A stretch of DNA of 64,000 nucleotides from Bacteroidales bacterium UBA4333. Its GTDB lineage: Bacteria > Bacteroidota > Bacteroidia > Bacteroidales > Paludibacteraceae. The notes beneath the pieces are model-generated. The model made no database searches, was not told the DNA's origin, and saw only the letters and a program-made list of their open reading frames with translations. Location: NCBI GenBank assembly GCA_002394335.1, contig DGTP01000003.1, positions 247,659 to 311,658 on the forward strand, given 5' to 3'. Below are positions 8,678 through 17,279 of this stretch, one piece after another (the first letter of the stretch is position 1; every line of letters starts with the position of its first letter). Both the position numbers and the translations under genes were made by a program.

Positions 8678-9322
8678 ATGCCCATTATAGCCCCCAGTGT
8701 TTTATCAGCTGATTTTGCGCATTTGGAACAAGACCTGCAGATGATCAACCGCTCCGAAGCGGATTGGTTGCATGTAGATGTCATGGACGGCGTCTTTGTG
8801 CCCAATATCTCTTTCGGTTTTCCACTCATGGCACCGATGCGCAAGTATTGCACCAAGCCGCTTGATGTACATCTGATGATTGTACATCCCGAAAAGTATG
8901 TAGAGCGGTTCTGCGATGCGGGAGCCTGGTCTGTGGGGTTTCATCTGGAGGCGGTAGATGATCCTATTCCCGTCCTTGATCTCATCAAGGCCAAAAATGT
9001 CCGCACCTGCCTCACCATCAATCCGGACATTGACCCGACACGGCTGTTGCCCTATCTGCACCAGGTTGACATGATTCTGTTAATGTCCGTCTTTGCCGGT
9101 TTCGGCGGACAGAAATTCATACCGGAAACGATGGATAAGATTCGTTTCATCCGCTCGGAGATCGACCGCCGAGGACTCTCTACACTCATCGAAATAGACG
9201 GAGGTGTCAATACCGGGAATGCACACGCCTTATTCGAAGCGGGTGCCGATGCGCTGGTGGCCGGCAGTGCTGTCTTCGGTTCCGAAAACCCCGAACTCAC
9301 CATCCATCAAATGAAATCGTAG
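8678..9322 (+). CDS. rpe: Ribulose-phosphate 3-epimerase
   Basis: Interconverts ribulose-5-phosphate and xylulose-5-phosphate in the pentose phosphate pathway. 214 aa, standard length. TIM-barrel signatures: IIAPSVLSADFAHLEQD, WLHVDVMDGVFVPNISFG, DVHLMIVHPEKYV, ILLMSVFAGFGGQKFIP and IEIDGGVNTGNA with the catalytic Asp residues and metal-binding His present. It is followed one base later by the ATG of comEC, so the two are probably cotranscribed. Confidence 0.96.
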   Translation: MPIIAPSVLSADFAHLEQDLQMINRSEADWLHVDVMDGVFVPNISFGFPLMAPMRKYCTKPLDVHLMIVHPEKYVERFCDAGAWSVGFHLEAVDDPIPVLDLIKAKNVRTCLTINPDIDPTRLLPYLHQVDMILLMSVFAGFGGQKFIPETMDKIRFIRSEIDRRGLSTLIEIDGGVNTGNAHALFEAGADALVAGSAVFGSENPELTIHQMKS

Positions 9323-9323
9323 T

Positions 9324-10676
9324 ATGGGCGATTGGCTTCGCGTACATCCGATGGTTGTTCTGCTCCTGCCCGTGATAGCAGCCATCCTGCTGTGCGACTA
9401 TCTCGGCGAGCCATTCAACCTTATGCGCGACACCGAATTCCCGTACATAGATCAAAACCTCACCTATCGCGCCATTCTCACCGATTACCCATCCCCGCGG
9501 AACAAGACTTCCGCTCTTCCGCTGCGGCTGCTTTCCATTGAGCAATCGTCCACTATTCCTATCCGCGGAAAAATCATCCTATATCTCGATTCGGCAGCAG
9601 AGATGCCTTCTATCGGGGACACTATTCTCATTCGCACACGCATCAAGAGAGGAGGAGTCTTGGGCGATTTTGATTATGGCAAATACCTCCGGCGGCAGGG
9701 AATCATCGGCACAGGCTACGCCTCAGCAAGCCATTATAGGCTTCTCCGTCCTTCGCGCCATCTGCCTTTTACGCTCTATCCGCGCTATATACAGCACTAC
9801 CTGCAACGCCGCTTGGCTTCCATGGGATTTGCCCCGCGCGAACTGGGGACACTCTCTGCTATCACACTCGGTTACAAAGAGGATCTCGCACCCGAAACCA
9901 AACGTGCTTTCCAAGTATCAGGAGCCGCCCATCTGCTGGCTGTAAGCGGTCTTCACACCGGTATCATATACGCTATCCTATGGAATATACTCACCCTTTT
10001 CGGCTATCGTAAGCCTTTCTATCAAGAACGCGCCAAACGCATTGCACTCTCGGTTGTAATCCTTTTCTCTCTCTGGGCTTACGCACTCATTACAGGCTTT
10101 ACGCCATCCGTTGTCCGGGCTGCATTGATGGCGTCCATCGCCCAGTTAGGCTATATGACCTATCGCTCCGCTTCGGCGTTCAACACCGTAGCCGCAGCGG
10201 CGTTCTTCATCCTTATACTCTCGCCCAGAAGCCTCTTCTCTGTGAGTTTCCAACTCAGTTTCGCAGCGGTGATCGCCATCTTAGCCGCCGTGAAGACAGT
10301 ACGTTACCGCAATCCGTTCACCGACCTATTGCTTGTTTCTATTGCCGCTTGGATCGGTACCTTGCCGCTTACGTTATATTATTTCGGGCAATGCAGCAAT
10401 TATTTTCTGCTGACCAACAGTATTGTCATCCTCCTCTCGTGGCTATCGGTACTTGGAGGTATAGCATGCCTTTTCTTCGGCACTTTACCCGTCATCGGCA
10501 CGGCTCTTATTTTCCTTACGCAATGGACCACTCGGCTTATGAACTCCGCTACAGGATGGATAGAATCGCTTCCTGGGTCTCTCACCCGAATCACCATCAC
10601 CCCTTTGACGGCTGTTGTCCTTTATGGAGCCATTATATTATTTTTCACCGGACTTTTTCTACTTACAAAACGATGA
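9324..10676 (+). CDS. ComEC/Rec2-family membrane protein, short form without a metallo-beta-lactamase domain
   Basis: 450-aa integral membrane protein. It has two N-terminal hydrophobic segments, a soluble DUF4131-like region (residues ~30-150) and the Competence domain with the signature AAHLLAVSGLHTGII (about 200-215) followed by some eight membrane helices to the C-terminus. ComEC forms the channel for single-stranded DNA uptake. The C-terminal metallo-beta-lactamase domain of the long form is absent, which is not rare in Bacteroidota. Its stop overlaps the ATG of xseA (ATGA), and an HhH protein follows, giving a compact DNA-handling operon. Confidence 0.9.
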   Translation: MGDWLRVHPMVVLLLPVIAAILLCDYLGEPFNLMRDTEFPYIDQNLTYRAILTDYPSPRNKTSALPLRLLSIEQSSTIPIRGKIILYLDSAAEMPSIGDTILIRTRIKRGGVLGDFDYGKYLRRQGIIGTGYASASHYRLLRPSRHLPFTLYPRYIQHYLQRRLASMGFAPRELGTLSAITLGYKEDLAPETKRAFQVSGAAHLLAVSGLHTGIIYAILWNILTLFGYRKPFYQERAKRIALSVVILFSLWAYALITGFTPSVVRAALMASIAQLGYMTYRSASAFNTVAAAAFFILILSPRSLFSVSFQLSFAAVIAILAAVKTVRYRNPFTDLLLVSIAAWIGTLPLTLYYFGQCSNYFLLTNSIVILLSWLSVLGGIACLFFGTLPVIGTALIFLTQWTTRLMNSATGWIESLPGSLTRITITPLTAVVLYGAIILFFTGLFLLTKR

Positions 10677-11767
10677 ATACACTTACCCTTTCCCAACTAT
10701 CCGACTTGATTGAAACCACGATTGAGAACGCCCTTCCTTCCACCTATTGGGTCACGGCAGAGATAGCCTCGCTGAGCGAGAAAGGCGGACACCTCTATCT
10801 CGATTTGGTGGAGAAAGGTGACCGCGGACTGATGGTAGCACGCCAACGCGCTACCTGCTGGCAGAACCGCCAGCAACTCATACAAACCTATTTCCTGCAA
10901 GAGACAGGCACCCGTCTGCAAGCCGGATTGCAAGTGCTTCTCGAAGTCGAGATACGTTTTCACGCCGTCTATGGATTGAGTCTCAATATCATCAATATTG
11001 ACCCTCGGTTCACCGTCGGTGATCTATCGAGGCAACGTCAAGAAACTATCCTCCGGTTAGAGAAAGACGGCGTACTCGACATGCAGCAGGCCTTACCTCT
11101 GCCAACCCTCCTCCGTTCGTTGGCGGTTATCTCCGCCCCCGCTGCGGCAGGCTACGAGGATTTCTGCCGCCAACTCAACGAGTCTTCTTACCGCTTCTCC
11201 ATCACTCTCTTTCCTGCAATCATGCAAGGAGACAGTGCCGAACAATCAATCATCAACGCTCTGCAGGCAGTGTATGACCAAACGGAAGCCGGCACTGTGT
11301 TTGATGCGGTCATCATCATCCGCGGAGGCGGGGCTACCACCGACCTCAGCTGTTTTGACCAATACACCCTATGCGCCCTTTGCGCACAGTTCCCCCTGCC
11401 TGTTATCACCGGTATCGGTCACACCCGCGATGTATCGGTGCTTGATCTCGTTAGCCATCTTGCACTCAAGACACCTACGGCTGTAGCATCCTGGCTTGTC
11501 AAACGAATGGACGAACAAGCGATGCTGATCGACACTCTCCGCCAAAGACTCAGCCAGACGGCACAACGGCAGATTCTCCTCCGGCAACACCGCATAGACC
11601 TGCTCCGTCAGAGACTGGAAGCCTGTTCTCCTGAACGTATCTATCGAATGGGATACTCACTTCTTACTGCCAACGGCAAAGTGGTTCGGTCTGTTCAGGA
11701 GCTACAACCCGGTCAATACATCACCACCCATCTATCAGATGGTGAAATAACATCTATTGTACAATGA
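10673..11767 (+). CDS. xseA: Exodeoxyribonuclease VII large subunit
   Basis: 364-aa protein, shorter than the common 400-450. N-terminal OB-fold (STYWVTAEIASLSEKGGHLY) binds DNA; the catalytic module has VISAPAAAGYEDFCRQL, IIIRGGGATTDLSCFD and GIGHTRDVSVLDLVSHLALK, then a shortened coiled-coil tail. With XseB the enzyme degrades single-stranded DNA. The start is ATG 10673, overlapping the comEC stop; longer frames would run inside comEC. No xseB-like small ORF follows; the stop overlaps the next ATG (11764) instead. Confidence 0.93.
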   Translation: MNTLTLSQLSDLIETTIENALPSTYWVTAEIASLSEKGGHLYLDLVEKGDRGLMVARQRATCWQNRQQLIQTYFLQETGTRLQAGLQVLLEVEIRFHAVYGLSLNIINIDPRFTVGDLSRQRQETILRLEKDGVLDMQQALPLPTLLRSLAVISAPAAAGYEDFCRQLNESSYRFSITLFPAIMQGDSAEQSIINALQAVYDQTEAGTVFDAVIIIRGGGATTDLSCFDQYTLCALCAQFPLPVITGIGHTRDVSVLDLVSHLALKTPTAVASWLVKRMDEQAMLIDTLRQRLSQTAQRQILLRQHRIDLLRQRLEACSPERIYRMGYSLLTANGKVVRSVQELQPGQYITTHLSDGEITSIVQ

Positions 11768-12645
11768 AACATCCTTTTCTTCTCACCTTGACACAATGGA
11801 TCGGCGTAGCCTGTCTGATGGCTTCGGTAGCGGCAATAGCTGTCTTTATATGGCTTTTGCCGCAACCTTCGCTGCCTCCTTTGGCTGCTACGGACACCAT
11901 TGCAGAAACACCTGCTTACACCCCAAAATTCCCTACACAACGCCGTTCGTCTGCACCTTGGCAAGTCTCCCATTGCACCTTTGATCCCAATACCGCCGAT
12001 TCTATCACCTTATTGCGCAACGGACTCAAACCATGGCAAGCACATAATTTAATCAAATACCGCCAGAAAGGAGGTGTCTTCCGTCGCCCCGAAGACCTCA
12101 AACGGCTCTACGGATTGACCAAGACACAATATCAATCCATGCGTCCGTACGTGCGCATTTCGCGCGGGAAAGCACCTGAACAGACGCAGGAAAGAGACAC
12201 CTTTCCCCGCGACACTTTCCCAAAATACATAAGCCATAAACGCGACACTATCCTTGAACTCAATACCGCTGATACCACCCAACTGCAGATGCTCCGTGGC
12301 ATAGGCCGCTGGACAGCCGTGCAGATAGTGCGCTACCGGCAACAACTCGGAGGCTATTATTCGCCTATCCAACTGCGCGAGATCCCCCATATCAACCAGC
12401 AGATGTTAGATACAGTTCTATCCCGCTTCACGGCAGACACGACTCTTATTAAAACCCTACCTGTAAATCGTATCAGCGTAGCGCAACTCCAACGCCATCC
12501 TTACCTGTCCTTCACCCAAGCCAAAACGATATACGAACTCCGTCGGAACCGCATCACGCTCCATTCGCTATCCGACTTGCACAATATTCCTTCTCTCCCC
12601 GACTCAACCATCAGCCGGATTTCGCACTACCTCTCCTTCGAATAA
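11764..12645 (+). CDS. Membrane-anchored helix-hairpin-helix (ComEA-like) DNA-binding protein
   Basis: 293 aa: one N-terminal membrane segment (about residues 12-33), a linker, then three HhH-type modules (around PWQAHNLIKYRQKGGVFRRP, MLRGIGRWTAVQIVRYR and LSFTQAKTIYELRRNRITLH). HhH modules bind DNA backbone without sequence preference. Together with comEC just upstream this suggests a DNA receptor in the periplasm for DNA uptake, though the family also occurs in non-competent species. The linker has a near-repeat RDTFPRDTFP, encoded by a small DNA repeat. Last gene of the rpe-comEC-xseA run; a terminator follows at 12673-12707. Confidence 0.85.
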   Translation: MKHPFLLTLTQWIGVACLMASVAAIAVFIWLLPQPSLPPLAATDTIAETPAYTPKFPTQRRSSAPWQVSHCTFDPNTADSITLLRNGLKPWQAHNLIKYRQKGGVFRRPEDLKRLYGLTKTQYQSMRPYVRISRGKAPEQTQERDTFPRDTFPKYISHKRDTILELNTADTTQLQMLRGIGRWTAVQIVRYRQQLGGYYSPIQLREIPHINQQMLDTVLSRFTADTTLIKTLPVNRISVAQLQRHPYLSFTQAKTIYELRRNRITLHSLSDLHNIPSLPDSTISRISHYLSFE

Positions 12646-12664
12646 TCCACCACCTTTTCACCCC

Positions 12665-12707
12665 CAAAAAACAAATATGGCATACGCGGGGAGCGTACAC
12701 CATATTT
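12665..12707. terminator. Bidirectional terminator between the HhH gene and efp
   Basis: Stem AAATATGG...CCATATTT with an inner TACGC/GCGTA pairing (12673-12707). On the minus strand it is followed by a T run (GTTTTTTGGG, 12672-12663), suiting efp; on the plus strand the downstream sequence is only loosely T-rich. Confidence 0.65.
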
Positions 12708-12733
12708 TGATATTATTTTAACAGGGCGCCGGA

Positions 12734-13297
12734 TTAACGCACGCGCTCGCAGTATGAGCCATCGCGTGTGTCAACACGGATGATCTCGCCCTCATTGATA
12801 AAGAGCGGCACACGTACTGTAGCACCTGTCTCTACCGTAGCAGGCTTGAGGGTGTTGGTAGCGGTATCACCCTTGAGACCCGGCTCTGTATAGGTTACAG
12901 CCAACTCAACCTTGGTGGGCAGTTCTGCAAAGAGAATAGTGTCGGTCGATGCATCCGAAACGACATCACAAACAAAGCCCTCTTTGAGGAAATCCACACC
13001 GGTGATCAGATCGTGAGCAATAGGTACCTGCTCGAAGGTCTCATTATTCATGAAGATATAATCTTCACCCTCCTGATAGAGGTATTGATACGGACGACGC
13101 TCTACGCGCACATCCTCCAGTTTCTCACCAATATTAAAGCGGCGCTCCAGTACACGTCCATCCACTACATCTTTGAACTTAACACGCATGATCGTATTGC
13201 CTTTACCCGGCTTTACATGCAGAAACTCAATTACAAAATACAGACGACCATCCATACGGATGCAAACGCCATTCTTAATGTCTTGACTATTGATCAT
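12734..13297 (-). CDS. efp: Translation elongation factor P
   Basis: 187 aa, standard length. Relieves ribosome stalling at polyproline. The N-terminal KOW-like domain carries the tip loop HVKPGKGNTIMRVK with Lys in PGKG, the position modified in many bacteria; two OB domains follow, ending in GEIIRVDTRDGSYCERVR. No modification gene (epmA/B, ymfI or earP type) is visible nearby. Its promoter (13354-13385) interlocks with that of the divergent MarC-type gene. Confidence 0.97.
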   Translation of the reverse strand: MINSQDIKNGVCIRMDGRLYFVIEFLHVKPGKGNTIMRVKFKDVVDGRVLERRFNIGEKLEDVRVERRPYQYLYQEGEDYIFMNNETFEQVPIAHDLITGVDFLKEGFVCDVVSDASTDTILFAELPTKVELAVTYTEPGLKGDTATNTLKPATVETGATVRVPLFINEGEIIRVDTRDGSYCERVR

Positions 13298-13353
13298 ATA
13301 AATTAATAATTAAAAATTACGGATTAAAAAACTCATTTCTTGCAATTTCGGTG

Positions 13354-13385
13354 CAAATTTACAACTTTTCTTGCATATATGCAAA
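13354..13385 (-). promoter_or_regulatory. efp promoter, interlocked with the divergent promoter
   Basis: Minus strand: TTTGCATAT (-33, 13385-13382), 20 bp, TAAATTTG (-7, 13361-13354). Its -33 box is one end of the palindrome TTGCATATATGCAA. Confidence 0.8.
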
Positions 13386-13401
13386 TTTTTTAGTATTTTT
13401 G
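13371..13401 (+). promoter_or_regulatory. Promoter of the MarC-type gene, interlocked with the efp promoter
   Basis: TTGCATAT (-33 at 13371), 20 bp, TATTTTTG (-7 at 13394-13401), 20 bp before ATG 13422. Confidence 0.8.
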
Positions 13402-13421
13402 CAGTCCAAAATGCAAATACT

Positions 13422-14033
13422 ATGGAATCAATACAACATTTTTTTGGATCAGTTGACTTTTGGGAGGTCGTTTCTTCATTCATTTTCCTTATTGCCATCA
13501 TCGACCCGTTTGGAAATATCCCGATTACTATTTCCATGCAGAAAAAAGGTATTCAGATTCATCCGTTACGCGTTTGTATCGCCAGTATTACCATCCTCCT
13601 TTTGTTTCTGTTTTTAGGAGAGTGGATTCTGCGGTTATTCGGTGTGCAGATTGAGTATTTTGCCATAGCCGGAGGATTTGTGATTTTTCTTATGGCATTG
13701 GAAATGGTGTTGGATATTACAATTTTCCAGAACGACAAGCTGGAGGGCGAGATAGGTAGCGGCAGTTCGATTGTGCCGTTGGCTTTCCCGATGTATGCCG
13801 GTCCGGGTGCTTTTACGGCATTATTGGCGATCACAGCAGAATACAGCATCGCCAGTTTGTGTATATCGCTCCTCTTGTGTATGCTGGTGCTGTACTTTGT
13901 GCTGATAGGTACCAATTGGCTCACCAAATACCTCGGACAGACAGCTCTGTATATCATCCGCAAGTTTTTTGGTATCATCGTATTAGCAATTGCTTGTAAA
14001 CTAATGTTCGGCAACCTTGCCGCTATATTTTAA
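13422..14033 (+). CDS. MarC-family integral membrane protein
   Basis: 203 aa with about six hydrophobic helices. Family signatures are seen: SFIFLIAIIDPFGNIPI near the N-terminus, the GSGSSIVPLAFPMYAGPGA loop in the middle and a GTNWLTKYLGQTAL segment before the last helix. The transported substrate of this family is unknown; the old link to multiple antibiotic resistance was withdrawn. ATG 13422 is chosen because it follows the promoter; an upstream extension would overlap the -7 box. rpiB begins 3 bp after its stop. Confidence 0.9.
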   Translation: MESIQHFFGSVDFWEVVSSFIFLIAIIDPFGNIPITISMQKKGIQIHPLRVCIASITILLLFLFLGEWILRLFGVQIEYFAIAGGFVIFLMALEMVLDITIFQNDKLEGEIGSGSSIVPLAFPMYAGPGAFTALLAITAEYSIASLCISLLLCMLVLYFVLIGTNWLTKYLGQTALYIIRKFFGIIVLAIACKLMFGNLAAIF

Positions 14034-14036
14034 AAT

Positions 14037-14489
14037 ATGAAAACTTTTCACGAAATGACTATTGCGCTCGCCAGTGATCATGCGGGTTTTGGATTGAAAC
14101 AACAAGTACAATTATTCTTGGAGGATAATGGTGCCAAGGTCAAAGATTTCGGATGCTACAACACTGACAGTTGCGATTATCCGGATTTTGCACACCCTTT
14201 GGCAGAAGCCGTGGAAAAAGGAGAGGCGGATTTTGGTGTTGTAATCTGCTCCACCGGTAATGGTATCACCATGACAGCCAACAAACACCAAGGTATTCGT
14301 GCAGCTCTCTGCTGGGAAACCAAATTGGCAGAGTTGGCACGCCAACATAATAATGCGAATGTATTGGGCTTGCCTGCCAATTTTATCTCCTCGACCAAGG
14401 CTTTGGATATCGTCAGAACCTTCTTCCAGACTGATTTTGAGGGAGGAAGACACGAACGCAGGGTCAACAAGATTGCTATCAGTCGTTAG
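14037..14489 (+). CDS. rpiB: Ribose-5-phosphate isomerase B
   Basis: 150 aa of the RpiB/LacAB family. IALASDHAGFGLKQQ contains the phosphate-binding and catalytic Asp/His; the catalytic Cys is in VVICSTGNGITMTANK, and the anion-hole loop is GNGIT. Converts ribose-5-phosphate to ribulose-5-phosphate, complementing rpe at 8.7 kb. ATG 14037 gives six residues before the first strand; ATG 14055 is an alternative. Confidence 0.95.
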   Translation: MKTFHEMTIALASDHAGFGLKQQVQLFLEDNGAKVKDFGCYNTDSCDYPDFAHPLAEAVEKGEADFGVVICSTGNGITMTANKHQGIRAALCWETKLAELARQHNNANVLGLPANFISSTKALDIVRTFFQTDFEGGRHERRVNKIAISR

Positions 14490-14492
14490 CCC

Positions 14493-15476
14493 TTGGGTGC
14501 AGGCAAATACATATTTTCCAGAATTGGCAATACTATCCGTTGCTATGCGAGTTATGCACTGAGTCTGACAGGCTTGGTGCATGTTCGTCATATGCCCCTT
14601 TTCCTCAGCGTTGAACCGGCTAATATCTGCCAGCTCAAATGTCCAGAATGCCCTATTGGCATACGCAACCGAGACCATGAAGCCAAACGCAACGGCACAC
14701 CACCGCTTCTCTCTCGCGAACTCTGGCGACATATTCTTGCCGAAGCCAAGCCGTGGGTATGGACTATCCAATTCTATTTTCAAGGCGAGCCGTTACTGCA
14801 TCCGGGGTTGGCAGAGATGATTGCTGATGCCCGTCGCGAAGGGATATACACCATCGTGAGCACCAATGCCCAAGCGATGACACCCGGACTGGCAACACAA
14901 CTCATGCAATCAGGGCTGAACAGGATCATCGTCTCTATGGATGGTATTACCCAAGAGAGTTACAGCGCCTATCGGATAGGCGGCAAACTATCTCAATGTC
15001 TGTCAGCCTTGGCATGGCTACGCGAGGCCAAACAACAAACCGGCGCACATTGCATTATCGAACTGCAGTGCCTCAAACTGCGCAGCAACGAACACGAATG
15101 GAAACTCCTGCGAGGGCGTTATAAGGCATTAGGCGCAGACCGGCTGAGTCTGAAAAGCGCCCAACTGTACGATTACGAAGACGGTCATCCGCTGATGCCA
15201 AGCCAAGACAAAGACCGGCGCTACGAGCAAGACAAAACGGGCAAATGGCATCGCAAGCCGCTGCCTCACAGCGCATGCAAGCGAGCATGGCAAGGCGTGG
15301 TGATCACTACGGACGGAGATGTGCTGCCGTGCTGTTATGACAAGGAACACGCGCACGCGTACGGAAAAATCGGCAAGGAGTCACTACAACACCTTTTCCA
15401 CAACCAAAAAGCCGATGCGTTCCGGCATAAAGCCATCACGCACCGGCATGCTATCTGCCAGAACTGCTGGCAATAA
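14493..15476 (+). CDS. Radical SAM protein with a SPASM-type C-terminus
   Basis: 327 aa. The radical SAM motif is CQLKCPEC (CxxxCxxC, about residues 46-53); the glycine motif FYFQGEPLLHP follows. C-terminal cysteines (CKRAW, VLPCCYDKEH, ICQNCW) form a SPASM/twitch-like auxiliary cluster site. Such proteins modify peptides or sugars; the substrate here is unknown. The start is uncertain: TTG 14493 keeps the N-terminal stretch usual for this group, while the first ATG (14592) lies only a few residues before the cysteine motif. It follows rpiB by 3 bp and is convergent with the next gene, with no space between stops. Confidence 0.85.
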   Translation: MGAGKYIFSRIGNTIRCYASYALSLTGLVHVRHMPLFLSVEPANICQLKCPECPIGIRNRDHEAKRNGTPPLLSRELWRHILAEAKPWVWTIQFYFQGEPLLHPGLAEMIADARREGIYTIVSTNAQAMTPGLATQLMQSGLNRIIVSMDGITQESYSAYRIGGKLSQCLSALAWLREAKQQTGAHCIIELQCLKLRSNEHEWKLLRGRYKALGADRLSLKSAQLYDYEDGHPLMPSQDKDRRYEQDKTGKWHRKPLPHSACKRAWQGVVITTDGDVLPCCYDKEHAHAYGKIGKESLQHLFHNQKADAFRHKAITHRHAICQNCWQ

Positions 15477-17279
15477 TCAGAAACGATAGAGAGCTCCTAA
15501 CAGGAACTGGATACCCTGCGTCTGATAGCCGTAATAGATATCATTATGGCGGTGCATGATATTATCCAACTGGAGGAACAACTCCAGATTGGGCATTTGC
15601 CTCTCTCCGCGGGTGACAACTTTCTTGCCCACCGCCATCTCATACTTACATCCCAGCCCCAGATTAATCATCGGCGCCAATGTGTGCTCTCCATCGGTTG
15701 CCATGACCGTACGCGCACCCTCAAAACGATTGTCCGAATAGAGCGACCAATGAGAATCGATTCTGCCGTCTATACGCAATCCCACTTTCCAGCTCGGACG
15801 GTCATAGACTGTTGCACTATCCAACTGTACTGCCGGATTGGTAAATGTATATCCGGGTGCTTCATGCCCGAAGGAACGCCAGATATAATAGTCTCCCCAA
15901 GCCTTTACATGTACCATATCGCGGTAGTGATAGTCGAATATTCCGCCTATCTTGCCTCTGCCATAATCGGAATAAGCATATCCGAATGCTCCGGCATTCA
16001 TACTCTTGCCAAAGCGCTTCTGCGTAGCCGCCCCATCCTCGGTAGTGGCTATCAGCGAACACTGGTTATAGAGCAGACCGTACCCTCCGTGAAGTTCGAT
16101 CATCAAATTCATCGTCGGACGGATATGAAGTCCCAGCTCCGCATCAATAGGAGAGTAAGAAGTTACATGAGTTGATACCACTCCGGCATGAATGAGGCGG
16201 TAGCGGTTGGACTCCATAAACGACTGCAGATTACCCAACCAGAACGAACCTTTGGCTGACGCGTAGAGCGTTAGCCACTGCTTGGCCACTTGCGCTTCCA
16301 TATATATATTAGGAGACGGCAGGAAGGATATGTTATCCGAACCTGAAAGCATTTTTCCGCGACCTATATTGACATCCATATTCACTCCGGCATGAACGAT
16401 AATACGTTTGCCTTGGTATTCGTAGTACGGCTCTATGCGGATATTGTGCACTTTGTTCTTCTCCTCCTCAGTGATATCATTTGAAAGAGAACCCAATTGA
16501 ATCATATTATTCTGCACATAGAGGTTTCCTCCTACATGATGGACATCCGTCTTCCAGTCCACTTGGGCAGAAGTACGCACCTGGTGCTCTGTGACGGTAC
16601 CGATCTTGGAATAGAGGGCATAACCTGTCTGGAAACGATACTTGAAATCGCTCTTGCTCTTGTTGGACTTGACGCCCACAAAAGCCTCAGCAGTCCACAG
16701 CGCTGTCTTATCAATCTTATTATCCAAACCTATCTCCCGAAGATAATTGTCTCCGTTCTGATAATCGTAGATGCGGCCATACTTATGATAGAACAAGTTT
16801 CCGCCCTTGACACCGAAATAGAGATCCGAGCGCTGGAAAGAATGGGTATAATCCAGTCCCAAGTTGGATTTGGAGAGTGTACGCAGCCCCCATTCTGCAC
16901 GGTGATGCGCATAGACATTGAGGGTGGAACTCTTCTGATCCTTCAGCGCATACTCAAAATCCAGAAGTGTACCCGTATGCCCGAATCCGCCACGGATATA
17001 GCCGTTGTACTGCCCCGAAGACTTGAAAGACGTCTTGGGCATTCCCATCGGCGTGACATTATGCACCGGCGAAAGGATATTGGAATAGTCGGAGTATTTC
17101 ACTTCCACGGGCGTCATCGTCTCTTCGACGACTTGCGGCTGTGTCTGAATCTTCTGCGCCTCCTGGATTGTCGGCTGATAATCCCGCTCAACGGTGACAT
17201 TACGTACATAAGCGCTGTCCTGCGCAGCCAACGGAAGGGTGATAGCGGCTGCTATGATAGTAATAAATGCGTGTTTCAT
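15477..17279 (-). CDS. Outer-membrane beta-barrel protein paired with a large TPR protein
   Basis: 600 aa with signal peptide MKHAFITIIAAAITLPLAAQ. After a short periplasmic stretch (NVTVERDYQPTIQEA, about residues 27-60) the rest shows alternating beta strands with aromatic girdles and ends in YRF-like aromatic (GALYRF), as outer-membrane barrels do. It resembles proteins annotated as TonB-dependent receptor-like in Bacteroidales, but I see no plug domain. Its ATG overlaps the stop of the TPR gene by one base, so the two are translationally coupled and probably work together at the outer membrane. Function unknown. Confidence 0.8.
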   Translation of the reverse strand: MKHAFITIIAAAITLPLAAQDSAYVRNVTVERDYQPTIQEAQKIQTQPQVVEETMTPVEVKYSDYSNILSPVHNVTPMGMPKTSFKSSGQYNGYIRGGFGHTGTLLDFEYALKDQKSSTLNVYAHHRAEWGLRTLSKSNLGLDYTHSFQRSDLYFGVKGGNLFYHKYGRIYDYQNGDNYLREIGLDNKIDKTALWTAEAFVGVKSNKSKSDFKYRFQTGYALYSKIGTVTEHQVRTSAQVDWKTDVHHVGGNLYVQNNMIQLGSLSNDITEEEKNKVHNIRIEPYYEYQGKRIIVHAGVNMDVNIGRGKMLSGSDNISFLPSPNIYMEAQVAKQWLTLYASAKGSFWLGNLQSFMESNRYRLIHAGVVSTHVTSYSPIDAELGLHIRPTMNLMIELHGGYGLLYNQCSLIATTEDGAATQKRFGKSMNAGAFGYAYSDYGRGKIGGIFDYHYRDMVHVKAWGDYYIWRSFGHEAPGYTFTNPAVQLDSATVYDRPSWKVGLRIDGRIDSHWSLYSDNRFEGARTVMATDGEHTLAPMINLGLGCKYEMAVGKKVVTRGERQMPNLELFLQLDNIMHRHNDIYYGYQTQGIQFLLGALYRF

